DNA of 51,376 nucleotides from Clostridia bacterium (GCA_017501175.1 JAFVXK010000013.1:1-51376); one strand, 5' to 3'; counted from the first letter of the stretch, positions 9,240-18,480 are shown. The notes: generated by a model not told the origin, from the sequence alone. Translations and numbers: made by a program.

Positions 9240-10039
9240 GACTGTCGGAGGCTGTAAGGCTTCTGTCCGATGCGGGTGTTGAAGAGGCTCGCACTGAAGC
9301 AAGGCTTATTTTCTCTCGCCTTGGCGGTATTCCCGAGCACGAATTGCTCTTTGACCCTGAATGCGACTGTGACGAGGTAATCTCGGCTGTTCACGAAAGA
9401 TGTAAGCGCACTCCTCTTGCCTATATTTTTGGAGAGGTGGATTTCTACCGTGAAAGCTACAAGGTTTCCGCGGCTTGTCTTATTCCCCGTCCCGAAACCG
9501 AGCTCTTGGTAGATTACGCTTTAAAAAACATACCAAGCGGCGCTCGCTTTGCGGATATATGCACGGGAAGCGGCTGCATTGCCGTATCGGTTTTGAAAAA
9601 TTCCGTTAAAACGACGGCTTTGGCTCTCGACCTCTCGGAAGATGCTGTTTCTTTGGCGCGCGAAAACGCCGCGCGAAACCGAGTTTCAGACAGGATAGAA
9701 TTTGTCACGGGTGACGCCCTTTTGGGCATTGACGGCGAATTTTTCGCAATACTCTCAAATCCGCCCTACGTTTCGGAAGAGGCCTACGCCTCGCTCGACG
9801 AAGAGCTGTACCGAGAGCCGAAAATGGCGTTTCTCGGTGGACGCGACGGCGGAGATTTCTACCGAAAAATGATACCTCTTTACAAGAAAAATCTTTTGGA
9901 CGGCGGCTTTCTCGCCTTTGAGATAGGCTACGACCAGGGAGAGCTTCTCACCTCTCTCGGTGAAGAAAACGGTATGTCCGTTGAAATAATAAAGGACTAT
10001 TCAAATCTCGACAGAATAGCGGTTTTGAAAAACGCATAA
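9236..10039 (+). CDS. prmC: Peptide chain release factor N5-glutamine methyltransferase
   Basis: 267 residues. It methylates the glutamine of the GGQ motif in release factors. The N-terminal helical part (residues 1-75) is followed by the SAM-dependent Rossmann domain: RFADICTGSGCIAVSVL binds SAM and ILSNPPYVSEEAY carries the NPPY catalytic motif. Its ATG overlaps the DUF1385 stop (ATGA). prfA is not adjacent in this window. Confidence 0.95.
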   Translation: MRLSEAVRLLSDAGVEEARTEARLIFSRLGGIPEHELLFDPECDCDEVISAVHERCKRTPLAYIFGEVDFYRESYKVSAACLIPRPETELLVDYALKNIPSGARFADICTGSGCIAVSVLKNSVKTTALALDLSEDAVSLARENAARNRVSDRIEFVTGDALLGIDGEFFAILSNPPYVSEEAYASLDEELYREPKMAFLGGRDGGDFYRKMIPLYKKNLLDGGFLAFEIGYDQGELLTSLGEENGMSVEIIKDYSNLDRIAVLKNA

Positions 10040-10087
10040 ATCACAGTCAGGCTCGCCTCGGCATATATTGCCCTTGAGGTGAAAAAT

Positions 10088-11095
10088 ATGACTGATAAAA
10101 AGCGCGTTGCGCTAATCTACGGCGGCAGAGGTCTTGAGCACTCGGTATCCGTCGCCGGAGCAAAAAATCTGATATCGCTTATTGACGGCGAGCGCTATGA
10201 CACGCTTCCCGTTATGATTTCAAAAAACGGCGAATTTTCGCTGTGCTCCCCCTTTGTTCCCGTAAGCGACGGGATAACCGTACACCCGATTTGCAAGGAC
10301 GGCGTCGGCGGTTTTGTAACCGACGGGGGAGAGTTCTTCCCTCTCGACTGCGCCTTTCCGCTTCTCCACGGGGATTTCGGTGAGGACGGAACGGTGCAAG
10401 GACTTTTATCCTCCCTCGGTATAGCCTTCGTTGGCTGTGACACTCGCGCCTCGGCTATATGTCTTGACAAGGCTGTAACCAAGGCTATCGCCGAAAGGCT
10501 TGGAATACCGACTGTAAGCTGGTCGCTTGTAACCGACACTTCAAGTCCGTGCGAACGGAATTTTCCTCTTTTCATTAAGCCCGACTGCCTTGGAAGCTCT
10601 TACGGTGCGGGCAGGGCTGAAAGTGACGAGCAATTTGACGCGCTCCTTCGTTCTGCCGCTCTTTTGGGCGAAGGGCGGGTGCTCGTTGAGGAGTTCAAGT
10701 CCCCACTGCGCGAGCTCGAATGTGCTTTCTTTGAAGCGCAGGGAGAAAGGCTCTTTACGCCTGCGGGAGAAATTCTTTGCGACGGCTTTTACAGCTACGA
10801 AAGAAAATATTCGCGGGGCGGAGCAAAAACCGCTGCGAGAGCGGATATAAAAAAGGCTGACGCTCTGAAAATACGCGAGTATTCCGAGGCGCTTTGCTCG
10901 TTCATAGGGATACGGCATCTCGCCAGGATAGATTTCTTCCTCGCGGACGGTATAATCTATCTCAACGAAGTAAACACTATGCCCGGTATGACCAAGAGCA
11001 GCCTTTACTTAAAGCTTCTCTCTGAAACGGGAATATCTCCCACAGAGGCGGTAAACCGCCTTTTATCAGACGCCGTCGGGTCGAGTGAGCTATGA
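10088..11095 (+). CDS. ddl: D-alanine--D-alanine ligase
   Basis: 335 residues. It joins two D-alanines for peptidoglycan precursors, using ATP. Visible are the N-terminal VALIYGGRGLEHSVSV, FPLLHGDFGEDGTVQGLL, the ATP-grasp lysine region FPLFIKPDCLGSSYGAG, and the C-terminal metal/phosphate motif DFFLADGIIYLNEVNTMPGMT. I start at the ATG at 10088, with GAGG 8 nt before it, rather than the GTG three codons earlier. Its end overlaps murI, pairing D-Ala-D-Ala and D-Glu synthesis in one transcript. Confidence 0.96.
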   Translation: MTDKKRVALIYGGRGLEHSVSVAGAKNLISLIDGERYDTLPVMISKNGEFSLCSPFVPVSDGITVHPICKDGVGGFVTDGGEFFPLDCAFPLLHGDFGEDGTVQGLLSSLGIAFVGCDTRASAICLDKAVTKAIAERLGIPTVSWSLVTDTSSPCERNFPLFIKPDCLGSSYGAGRAESDEQFDALLRSAALLGEGRVLVEEFKSPLRELECAFFEAQGERLFTPAGEILCDGFYSYERKYSRGGAKTAARADIKKADALKIREYSEALCSFIGIRHLARIDFFLADGIIYLNEVNTMPGMTKSSLYLKLLSETGISPTEAVNRLLSDAVGSSEL

Positions 11096-11778
11096 TAGGC
11101 ATATTCGACAGCGGAGTTGGGGGGCTCACCGCGCTTTGCGAGGTAAGACGGCTTCTGCCAAGAGCAGACGTCACCTATCTTGCTGACAGAGAAAACGCGC
11201 CCTACGGCACGAAAAGCGAGGAAGAGATACTGCGCTATGTCAAGCGAAACTTGCAAAGACTTCGCGCTATTGGAGCTCAAAGGATACTCATTGCCTGCTG
11301 CACTGCCAGCACGCTTTATTCCCGTCTTACTCCCGAGGAGCGCGAAATATCAGTGCCGATAATAGTCCCTGCGGCGAGAGCGGCGGCAAACGCCACCAAG
11401 AACGGAAAAATAGCGATAATAGCAACTCGCGCAACCGTAAGAAGCCGAGCATTTTCAAGAGCGATTTCGGCAGAGCACGGCAAATACAAGACGCTGGAAT
11501 TCGACGCTCAGGCGCTGGTCGGAATGGTCGAGGGCGGCGCGAGAGGAAGTGCGCCTCTGTCAAGCGCTGACGCAAGAGTGCTTTCCGAAATACTGCGCCC
11601 CGTCGGCAGCTTTGGCGCTGACACCTTGATACTCGGCTGCACCCACTTTCCGCATATCAGGGAGCATATCGCAATGCTTTTGCCGGGCGTAAATCTTATA
11701 AGCCCTTCCTTAGAGGGTGCTTTGGAGCTTGCAAAATCAACCGTACCCGATGAAAACGGCAGGACGGTTTATCTATAA
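11092..11778 (+). CDS. murI: Glutamate racemase, with an unusual active-site Cys-Cys
   Basis: 228 residues, short for the family (about 260). It makes D-glutamate for peptidoglycan. IGIFDSGVGGLTAL at the N-terminus and APYGTKS are canonical. The first catalytic cysteine lies in ACCTAST (Cys69-Cys70), where nearly all glutamate racemases have A-C-N-T-A-S, so the conserved asparagine is a cysteine here. The second catalytic site, ILGCTHFP, is intact. It overlaps ddl by 4 nt. A related aspartate/glutamate racemase is less likely given the DSGVGGLT start and position. Confidence 0.9.
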   Translation: MIGIFDSGVGGLTALCEVRRLLPRADVTYLADRENAPYGTKSEEEILRYVKRNLQRLRAIGAQRILIACCTASTLYSRLTPEEREISVPIIVPAARAAANATKNGKIAIIATRATVRSRAFSRAISAEHGKYKTLEFDAQALVGMVEGGARGSAPLSSADARVLSEILRPVGSFGADTLILGCTHFPHIREHIAMLLPGVNLISPSLEGALELAKSTVPDENGRTVYL

Positions 11779-11801
11779 AACGAAAAAGAAAGGAATTTGG
11801 A

Positions 11802-12161
11802 ATGTCAAAGTACAGAAGAGGCAGAATTAACGACGCCGTAGCACAAGACCTCGCAATAGCTCTCGGCGACGTCCGAGAGCCCAAGGTTATCAATAATTTC
11901 GTCAGCATCACGCGCGCCGAGGTAGCCCCCGATTTGAAATACGCGAGCATTTATTTCTCCTGCGTAGGCGACTCAAAGGAAGCCGAGGAGGGACTGAAAA
12001 AATGCGTCGGTATGCTCCGTCATCACTTGGCGGTAAATCTTAATTTGCGTATAACCCCCGAGCTTGCCTTCGTTAAGGACGGCTCTATCGAGCACGGAGC
12101 AAAAATCGCAAGGCTTATCGAAGAAATCCACAAGGACGGAGAAAAGCGCGATGGACAGTAA
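11802..12161 (+). CDS. rbfA: 30S ribosome-binding factor A
   Basis: 119 residues, normal length, single KH-like domain. RbfA helps mature the 5' end of 16S rRNA in the small subunit. The pattern from residue 1, RINDAVAQDLAIALGDVREP, through VSITRAEVAPDLKYASIYFS, to LNLRITPELAFVKDGSIEHG is diagnostic. GAAAGGAA precedes the ATG. Its last 11 nt overlap the next gene, and rbfA-nrnA is a common Firmicutes pair. Confidence 0.95.
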   Translation: MSKYRRGRINDAVAQDLAIALGDVREPKVINNFVSITRAEVAPDLKYASIYFSCVGDSKEAEEGLKKCVGMLRHHLAVNLNLRITPELAFVKDGSIEHGAKIARLIEEIHKDGEKRDGQ

Positions 12162-13128
12162 AGTCTATGCTCTCTCGCTTGTCGAGTGTACCGAAAGACT
12201 GCTTAACGTAAAATCAGCCGTCGTTGTGACGCATATTCGCCCCGACGGTGATACTCTCGGCACTTCGGCAGCCCTTTGCAAAATTCTTGAGGCTCTTGGA
12301 AAAAATGCCGAGCTTTTGCCGTCCGACAAAGTACCGAGAAGGCTTGCCTTTCTCACCGAGGGCGTTAAAATCGCAGAAAGCATTGACGGAAAGAGCGTTA
12401 TAGCCTGCGACGTCGCCTCTCCCTCTCAGCTCGGTTCTCTTTTCGAGAAGCTTCCCGAGGTATATCTTTCGATAGACCATCACGAGATTTCTTATCCCTT
12501 CTGTCCTCATTACACGGTTGGCGGAGCTTCAAGCGCCGCAGAGGTTCTACTCGGAATAGTCCGCGAGCTTACCTCACGCAGTCTTCTAAGACTTACGCCC
12601 GATATCGCCTACCCGCTTTATGCCGCAATGAGCTCGGATACCGGCGGATTTCTCTTTTCCTCGACAACCGCCGACACCTACCGTGCCGCCGCCGAGCTTG
12701 TCGAAACGGGAATAAATCACGCCGACATAAATCATAAGCTCTTCTACTCAAAGAGCGAGGAGCAAATAAGAGCGGAGGGCTTTGTTGCCGATACGCTCGT
12801 GTCGGTAGGTAATGTTTCCTACGCCCAAATAACGCTTGAAGACAAGGAACGTCTTAATCTTTCCGACGAGCATTTTGAAACGGCGATAGACGTTGTTCGC
12901 TCGCTTATCGGGACGGAAATAGCTTTCACGCTAAAGGAGCTCACCCCCGGAAAGTTCCGCGTTTCGCTTCGCTCCACAGGCTTCAACGTCGCTAAAGTGG
13001 CTGAGAGCTTTTCGGGCGGCGGTCACGTCCGCGCGGCAGGCTGCACCGTGGAAGCAAAAACTCCCGCCGACGCGGCTGAATTGATAATGAATGCAATAAG
13101 TAAATATAAAGGAAGTGCAAAGCAATGA
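12151..13128 (+). CDS. nrnA: DHH/DHHA1 phosphoesterase, NrnA-type oligoribonuclease/pAp phosphatase
   Basis: 325 residues. It degrades nanoRNAs and 3'-phosphoadenosine 5'-phosphate. The DHH domain has VVVTHIRPDGDTLGTSAAL (first motif), VIACDVASPSQLG and YLSIDHHEISYPF (the DHH motif), and AAMSSDTGGFLFS. The C-terminal DHHA1 domain ends with SGGGHVRAAGCTV, which binds the substrate phosphate. The start is the ATG at 12151 inside the rbfA end, with GGAG 11 nt upstream; an earlier in-frame start lies deep in rbfA and is not used. Confidence 0.93.
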   Translation: MDSKVYALSLVECTERLLNVKSAVVVTHIRPDGDTLGTSAALCKILEALGKNAELLPSDKVPRRLAFLTEGVKIAESIDGKSVIACDVASPSQLGSLFEKLPEVYLSIDHHEISYPFCPHYTVGGASSAAEVLLGIVRELTSRSLLRLTPDIAYPLYAAMSSDTGGFLFSSTTADTYRAAAELVETGINHADINHKLFYSKSEEQIRAEGFVADTLVSVGNVSYAQITLEDKERLNLSDEHFETAIDVVRSLIGTEIAFTLKELTPGKFRVSLRSTGFNVAKVAESFSGGGHVRAAGCTVEAKTPADAAELIMNAISKYKGSAKQ

Positions 13129-14000
13129 AAGTCAGAAAAGCCATAATTCCCGCAGCAGGTCTTGGTACGAGAATGCTGCCTATATCCTACGCAGTTCCCA
13201 AGGAAATGCTTCCCATCGTCGATCTTCCCGCGGTTTATCATCTCGTTAAGGAGGCGGCTGACAGCGGTATTGAGGACGTTCTCATTATAACAAACAGAGG
13301 CAAGGAGGCTATGGAAAGCTTCTTTGACCGTTCCATAGAATACGAGGCGGCGCTCTCTGCGAAGGGTAAGACCGATGAGATAAAAATGCTTCGCGAAATC
13401 TCGGATATGGCAAACGTGTATTTCCTTCGCCAAAAGGAAACCCGCGGCCTTGGACACGCGGTTGGCAGAGCAAGGAAATTTGTCGGTGACGAGCCCTTCG
13501 TAGTGCTTTACGGCGACGACATTATCTTCTCCGAAAAGCCTGTATGCCGTCAGCTTATCGATGTTTACGAAAAATACGGACGTCCCGTCGTCGGCGTCAA
13601 GCCTGTTCCGTGGGAGCAGGTGAGAAAATATTCCTCACTCAAGGTTGAGCCCTGCGGTGATAATCCCGCTCTTACCTTCTGTACCGATATGATTGAGAAG
13701 CCCGAGCCCGGCCGTGAGTTTTCAAACCTCTCTATTCTCGGACGAGTTCTTCTCACTCCCGACGTCTTTGATATAATCGATGCGCTCGAGCCGGGCGCCG
13801 GCGGCGAGTACCAGCTCACCGACGCTATGGCAAAGATGGCTCGAAACGGCGGCATTTATTCGCTTGATTTTGAGGGCGACAGATACGACCTCGGCTCAAA
13901 GCTCGGCTTCCTCAAGGCAAACGTAATAAGGGGTCTTGAGCATTCGGAAACAGCTGAGGACTTCCGCGCGTTCATTAAGGACATTGCGGACAAGCTCTGA
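13125..14000 (+). CDS. galU: UTP--glucose-1-phosphate uridylyltransferase
   Basis: 291 residues. It makes UDP-glucose for glycolipids, teichoic acids and exopolysaccharide. The N-terminal nucleotide-binding motif KAIIPAAGLGTRMLPISYAVPKE is followed by PKEMLPIVD, VLYGDDIIF and EKPEPGREFSN, and GEYQLTDAM near the sugar site. It overlaps nrnA by 4 nt (ATGA). Its position among cell-envelope and translation genes is ordinary. Confidence 0.95.
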   Translation: MKVRKAIIPAAGLGTRMLPISYAVPKEMLPIVDLPAVYHLVKEAADSGIEDVLIITNRGKEAMESFFDRSIEYEAALSAKGKTDEIKMLREISDMANVYFLRQKETRGLGHAVGRARKFVGDEPFVVLYGDDIIFSEKPVCRQLIDVYEKYGRPVVGVKPVPWEQVRKYSSLKVEPCGDNPALTFCTDMIEKPEPGREFSNLSILGRVLLTPDVFDIIDALEPGAGGEYQLTDAMAKMARNGGIYSLDFEGDRYDLGSKLGFLKANVIRGLEHSETAEDFRAFIKDIADKL

Positions 14001-14001
14001 T

Positions 14002-14454
14002 ATGGAAATAAGAAGAGCCTCTGCGAAGGACGCCGCGGCTATCGCTCTTGCCGAAGAAGTATGCTTCTCTGACGCTTGGCAGGAAAGGGATATACTCGGC
14101 TATCTCTCTACCGAGGGCGGAATGGTTTTCGTCGCCCTTCGTGAAGGGAAGGTCATTGCATACCTTCTCGGACGTCTTATTGCTCCCGAGGCTGAAATAT
14201 ACCGCATTGCCGTTCTCCCCGAGGAAAGACGGCGCGGCGTGGGATACAGGCTTCTCGATTACGCAATGAAAACCGAGCTAGGAAGAGGCCTTGAAACCGT
14301 CTTTTTAGAGGTGAGAAGCCGCAACTGTGCCGCGATAAATCTTTACACGGCATACGGCTTTAAGCGCGTCGGTGTAAGAAAAGGATACTACAAAAATCCC
14401 GACGACGACGCTGTAATTATGCTTAAAGCTCACCCCGATGATTTGAAAAACTAA
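14002..14454 (+). CDS. rimI: Ribosomal-protein-alanine N-acetyltransferase (GNAT)
   Basis: 150 residues. The GNAT fold shows the acetyl-CoA binding P-loop VLPEERRRGVGYRLL and the C-terminal VRSRNCAAINLYTAYGFKRVG, typical of RimI, followed by GYYKNPDDDAVIM. It acetylates the N-terminus of ribosomal protein S18 in Escherichia coli; the Firmicutes enzyme may have wider substrates. The start is the ATG at 14002, one base after the galU stop, with no clear ribosome site, so translation is probably coupled. It sits next to tsaD as in many genomes. Confidence 0.92.
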   Translation: MEIRRASAKDAAAIALAEEVCFSDAWQERDILGYLSTEGGMVFVALREGKVIAYLLGRLIAPEAEIYRIAVLPEERRRGVGYRLLDYAMKTELGRGLETVFLEVRSRNCAAINLYTAYGFKRVGVRKGYYKNPDDDAVIMLKAHPDDLKN

Positions 14455-14464
14455 AGGACACACT

Positions 14465-15541
14465 ATGAACATTCTGGCATTTGAAAGCTCCTGTGACGAA
14501 ACCGCCGCCTCTGTGATAGAGGCAACAGACGGTCTGATTTCGATAAAATCAAGCATAGTTGCATCGCAGATAGAAACTCACAGGCTCTACGGCGGCGTAG
14601 TGCCCGAGATAGCAAGCCGCGCACACACCGAGGTCATATCTAAAATAACCTACGAGGCGCTTGAGGCGGCAAAGCTGTCGCTTTCAAGCGTGGACCTTAT
14701 TGCAGTAACCGCCAATCCCGGTCTTATCGGCGCGCTGCTCGTAGCCGTCAATTTTGCAAAGTCATTAGCCGCGGCAAACGCTATTCCGCTCGTTGCGGTT
14801 GACCACATAAAAGGACACATTGCCGCGTCCTACATAGGCGAGGATACACCAAAGCCCCCGTTTATTGCCCTTGCGGTATCGGGCGGTCACACTTCTATAT
14901 ACAGCGTTGAGAGTTATACGAAAGCAAGAGTAATAGGCTCAACGCGCGACGACGCAATAGGCGAGGCGTTTGACAAAATAGGACGAATGATTGGTCTTTC
15001 CTACCCCGCGGGGCGCGACTTTGACGCTTTGGCGAAAGAAGGCTTCATCAAAGCCACGGGAGATACCGAGAATTTCTACTCGAAATACAAGAAAAGCGAC
15101 GCTTATCGTGACACGGGTATGGCTCTTCCCTCGCCCGCGCTTCGCGACGGAAGCCTTGATTTTTCGTTTTCGGGACTGAAAACCGCCGCGATAAATCTTC
15201 TTCACCGCTATGAGCAAAGGGGAGAAGAAATAGACCGCGAGCTTCTTGCGGCAAGATATACCTACGAGGCGGTTGAAGCGGTTGCAAGACAGGTCGCCGA
15301 AGCGCTTCAGAGAAACCCGGGTCAAAATCTCGTTATGGCGGGCGGCGTTGCCGCAAACTCGCACCTTAGAAAAAGGCTCTCCGAGGTTGCAAAAAATGCA
15401 GGTGTCAGGCTCTTCACGCCTTCCCTCTCGCTTTGCGGCGACAACGCGGCAATGATAGGCGCACAGGGCTATTACGAATATCTTGTGGGTAGGCTGGCTG
15501 ACTCATCTTTGAACGCAAGCGCCCTTGACTCTACGGAATAA
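14465..15541 (+). CDS. tsaD: tRNA N6-threonylcarbamoyladenosine transferase TsaD
   Basis: 358 residues. It transfers the threonylcarbamoyl group to A37 of ANN-decoding tRNAs with TsaB and TsaE. The ASKHA ATPase fold starts ILAFESSCDETAAS. Metal-binding histidines are in VDHIKGHIAAS; PEIASRAHTEVI and ALAVSGGHTSIY are family signatures, and VMAGGVAANSHLRKRL lies near the end. AAAGGA is 8 nt before the ATG. tsaB and tsaE are not in this window. Confidence 0.96.
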   Translation: MNILAFESSCDETAASVIEATDGLISIKSSIVASQIETHRLYGGVVPEIASRAHTEVISKITYEALEAAKLSLSSVDLIAVTANPGLIGALLVAVNFAKSLAAANAIPLVAVDHIKGHIAASYIGEDTPKPPFIALAVSGGHTSIYSVESYTKARVIGSTRDDAIGEAFDKIGRMIGLSYPAGRDFDALAKEGFIKATGDTENFYSKYKKSDAYRDTGMALPSPALRDGSLDFSFSGLKTAAINLLHRYEQRGEEIDRELLAARYTYEAVEAVARQVAEALQRNPGQNLVMAGGVAANSHLRKRLSEVAKNAGVRLFTPSLSLCGDNAAMIGAQGYYEYLVGRLADSSLNASALDSTE

Positions 15542-15559
15542 AAATAAAAGGAACTGAAA

Positions 15560-16273
15560 ATGGAAAGCATAGATAAAATACGCGGTACGTTTGAGAAAAA
15601 AATTGAAAACGCCAAGCCCTCGGTATCAACGGCGGTTATAAAGCGCTTACCGAGATATCACAGATACCTCGGCGACCTTCTGCGCGACGGCAGGTTCAGA
15701 ATATCCTCTGCCGAGCTCTCGCGCATGATGAACGTTACCGCCTCTCAGATAAGACAGGACTTAAACTGCTTTGGCGGCTTCGGACAGCAGGGCTACGGAT
15801 ATAACGTCAAATATCTCCACGGCAAAATAAGCGAGCTTCTCGGCGTAACAAAAGGCTATAATGCCGTTATCGTAGGCGCAGGAAACCTCGGAAAAGCCCT
15901 CGCGGCTACACATATGTTCGAGAGAAGAGGCGTAAACCGTCTTGCGCTCTTTGATTCCAACCCCGAGATTATAGGAAGCGAAATATACGGTCTTCCCGTA
16001 TATTCCGTGGAAACGCTCGGTGAATTTTGCCGTAAAAATTCCGTCAGTATCGGCGTCCTTACCGTTCCAAAGGAAGCGGCATACGACGTCGCGGTAGCTA
16101 TGGCAGAATCGGGCGTTATCGGAATATGGAACTTTGCAAATATGGAGCTCAAGCTCCCCGAGCACAAGGAAGTCATAGTTGAGAACATACATCTTGGCGA
16201 CTCTCTTATGACTCTTTGCTACGAAATAAAAACAAAAACCAACGAAAGTGAGCCGGTCTCTGCCGATGAGTAA
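15560..16273 (+). CDS. rex: Redox-sensing transcriptional repressor Rex
   Basis: 237 residues. It represses fermentation and respiration genes when NADH/NAD+ is low. An N-terminal winged helix (RLPRYHRYLGDLLRDGRFRI and SASQ-like TASQIRQDLNCFGGFGQQG) binds DNA. The Rossmann core has VIVGAGNLGKALA, then LALFDSNPEIIG and IGVLTVPKEAAYDVA. The recognition helix SQIRQDL is conserved. AAGGAA precedes the ATG. Typical for an anaerobe with PFOR metabolism. Confidence 0.95.
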   Translation: MESIDKIRGTFEKKIENAKPSVSTAVIKRLPRYHRYLGDLLRDGRFRISSAELSRMMNVTASQIRQDLNCFGGFGQQGYGYNVKYLHGKISELLGVTKGYNAVIVGAGNLGKALAATHMFERRGVNRLALFDSNPEIIGSEIYGLPVYSVETLGEFCRKNSVSIGVLTVPKEAAYDVAVAMAESGVIGIWNFANMELKLPEHKEVIVENIHLGDSLMTLCYEIKTKTNESEPVSADE

Positions 16274-17258
16274 GCTTAACCTAACAAAAAACAGCGTGAG
16301 CGCGACCTCTACCCAGAGCTTCCGCGAAGCATCTGCCGAGGAGCTTCGTGTTCTTATAGCCCTCACCGAGCTTGACGGTGGGAGCTTCACTCTTGCAGAG
16401 CTTGCCCGCAGCGCAGGTGTGTCTGTTGCGCGAGCTAGAGCAGCTACGGCGCTTTGGCAGGCGGAAGGGCTTTTTGACGACGGCAAACCCGAAGAAAAAG
16501 CTCCTGCCAATAACGTAAAGGACGAATTTCCCGAGCGTTTTTCTTCGGAATTGTACGAAGAAACGGCAATCGAAACCGCAAACACCGTGAGAGATGCCGA
16601 GCTTGCCGAGCTTCTCACGGAATGCGCCGCTCTTATGGGGAAGCCTGCTCTGACTACGGCAGAGGTTAAAAAAATAACTTCATTATATAGTCAGCTGTCG
16701 TTAAGCGAGGAGTTTATCTTTACGCTTGCGGCGCATCTTGCCGAGCAAAACAAGCTATCCGCGACAATGCTCGCAAAAAAAGCCGAAAAGCTTGTCGAAA
16801 GCGGTATTGACACCATAGAGGCGTTAGGCGTGTACATAGAAGACGATGGACGCGAAAGCGGAACAGACAGAGAATTCAGACGAATATTCGGTATCTATAA
16901 TCGCAATCTCTCAAAAACAGAACGCGAATACTTCAAAAAATGGAGCGAGGATTACTCCTTTGACGTAGAAATCGTAAGCGAGGCTTATGGAATTCTGACC
17001 AAAAACAACTCTGCCTCGGGAATTTCGCTTCCTTACATCGATAAAATACTTACCAGATGGCACGAATGTGGCTGCACAACTCTTGCCGCCTGCCGCGCCC
17101 AGTGCGAAATAGACAAAAAAGAGCTTTCTGGCAAAAAGGCAGACGGACAGTGGCGCGAAAAGCCTGACAAGAAGCCTAAATTCGTCAATTTTGACGTCAA
17201 CGAGGTCTTCAAACGAGCTCTTGAACGCAGCTACGGAAACGAAGAAAAAGACAACTAA
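16266..17258 (+). CDS. DnaD-domain replication initiation protein
   Basis: 330 residues. The N-terminal part (about 20-80) is a winged-helix-like region, LRVLIALTELDGGSFTLAELA. A Glu/Ala-rich linker follows. The C-terminal DnaD domain (about 195-290) has LSKTEREYFKKWSEDY, VSEAYGILTKNN and LPYIDKILTRWHECG. DnaD-type proteins help load the replicative helicase during restart or initiation in Firmicutes. The start is the ATG at 16266 (MSKLNLTKNS), overlapping the rex stop as ATGAGTAA. A GAAAGTGAG string lies 13 nt upstream inside rex. It is immediately followed by a DnaC/DnaI ATPase gene, the expected partner. Confidence 0.88.
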   Translation: MSKLNLTKNSVSATSTQSFREASAEELRVLIALTELDGGSFTLAELARSAGVSVARARAATALWQAEGLFDDGKPEEKAPANNVKDEFPERFSSELYEETAIETANTVRDAELAELLTECAALMGKPALTTAEVKKITSLYSQLSLSEEFIFTLAAHLAEQNKLSATMLAKKAEKLVESGIDTIEALGVYIEDDGRESGTDREFRRIFGIYNRNLSKTEREYFKKWSEDYSFDVEIVSEAYGILTKNNSASGISLPYIDKILTRWHECGCTTLAACRAQCEIDKKELSGKKADGQWREKPDKKPKFVNFDVNEVFKRALERSYGNEEKDN

Positions 17259-17300
17259 AGTTTACAAAAAACAGCATTTTCTCTTGAAACAGGAGGGCTT

Positions 17301-18251
17301 ATGTACACATACGACAATTTTCATAAGGTAAAAGAGGAGCTTGAGGCAAGCAGAAGGCGCGCCCGTACAGAAGCAGAGGAGCGTTCAGCGGCTCTGGCTG
17401 AAATTTCGCCCGAAATTGCCGCAATAGACGAGGAATTACGCGGCACGGGTATGCTCATTTTCAAAACGGCCTGCTCCGGCGGCGATATCGAAAAGATAAA
17501 AAAGCGCAACGTTGAGCTCAACGAAAAGAGACGTAAAATAGTGCTCTCACTCGGCTATCCCGAGGACTATACCGAGCCGAAATACTCCTGCCCTGTTTGC
17601 TCCGACGTAGGCTTCATAGACGGAGTCAAAATATGCAGCTGCTTCAGAGAGCGTCTTTTTATGCTGAATATTGCCTCGTCGGGAATGGGAAATCTCATAA
17701 CGAAGCAGTCCTTTGACAACTTTGACCTTGAGTGGTACCGTGACGACGATGATGGATATAAGCGTATGTCAAGGACGCTTGATTCCGCAAAAAAATATGT
17801 CTGTGATTTCCCCACAAAAAGAAGCAATTTGCTTCTTTTAGGCAACACGGGTACGGGCAAAACCCATATTTCAACCGCTATTGCAAGGGAAATTATAGCA
17901 AAGGGCTACTCGGTTCTTTACGACAGCGCCGAGAACATTCTCCTTGATTTTGAGGCCGACAGATTTAAAAGCGGATACGGTCCGCACGAGTCCAAGTCCG
18001 AAAAATATATGGAGTGCGAGCTTTTGATAATTGACGATTTGGGAACAGAGTTTTCCTCTCAGTTCTCAACCGTCGCTCTGTTGAATTTAATAAATACGAG
18101 GCAGAACAAGGGCCTTGCAACGATAATTTCAACAAACCTCACAGCTGAGGACCTCGCCTCTCGCTACGATGGAAGAATATATTCGAGAATAGCAGGCTCG
18201 GATTATCAAATTCTTTTGTTTAACGGGCGTGACCGCAGACTTTATGGCTAA
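17301..18251 (+). CDS. DnaC/DnaI-type AAA+ helicase loader
   Basis: 316 residues. The N-terminal half is a charged coiled coil (about residues 5-90) followed by a cysteine cluster, CPVC ... CSC (about 97-113), a likely zinc site as in DnaI. The AAA+ half has Walker A LLGNTGTGKTHIS (about 180-192), Walker B LLIIDDLGTEF (about 243-253), sensor 1 TIISTNLT and an arginine in RIYSRIAG. It should load the replicative helicase together with DnaD. AGGAGG lies 9 nt before the ATG. It is the last gene of the housekeeping run. Confidence 0.92.
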   Translation: MYTYDNFHKVKEELEASRRRARTEAEERSAALAEISPEIAAIDEELRGTGMLIFKTACSGGDIEKIKKRNVELNEKRRKIVLSLGYPEDYTEPKYSCPVCSDVGFIDGVKICSCFRERLFMLNIASSGMGNLITKQSFDNFDLEWYRDDDDGYKRMSRTLDSAKKYVCDFPTKRSNLLLLGNTGTGKTHISTAIAREIIAKGYSVLYDSAENILLDFEADRFKSGYGPHESKSEKYMECELLIIDDLGTEFSSQFSTVALLNLINTRQNKGLATIISTNLTAEDLASRYDGRIYSRIAGSDYQILLFNGRDRRLYG

Positions 18252-18304
18252 TAAAGACAAAGACGCCGCCTTCATGCATTTAAAATTCAATACGAAAGCA
18301 ATAT

Positions 18305-18363
18305 GGCGCTTTTCATGCTCCGTCGCATATTTTATGCGTTTTGGGCATTGGAAAGCGCCTTTT
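18305..18363 (+). terminator. Terminator closing the housekeeping operon
   Basis: A long imperfect stem between GGCGCTTTTC (18305-18314) and GGAAAGCGCC (18350-18359), enclosing a small CGCAT/ATGCG hairpin and followed by TTTT. It separates the housekeeping run from the lyase array. Confidence 0.7.
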
Positions 18364-18451
18364 AATTAAGTAATCCTTTATTTTAGATAAATTTAACGAA
18401 TTTCGCTTGAAAAATTCGTCATAATGCCGAAGGACAAATTGGGTTTTAGTG

Positions 18452-18480
18452 TTGAAATCGATAATATTTTATGATAAAAT
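18452..18480 (+). promoter_or_regulatory. Promoter of lyase gene P1
   Basis: -35 TTGAAA (18452-18457), 17-nt spacer, -10 TAAAAT (18475-18480). The spacer and surroundings (TCGATAATA, TTTATG) are nearly the same as in front of P6. Confidence 0.75.
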
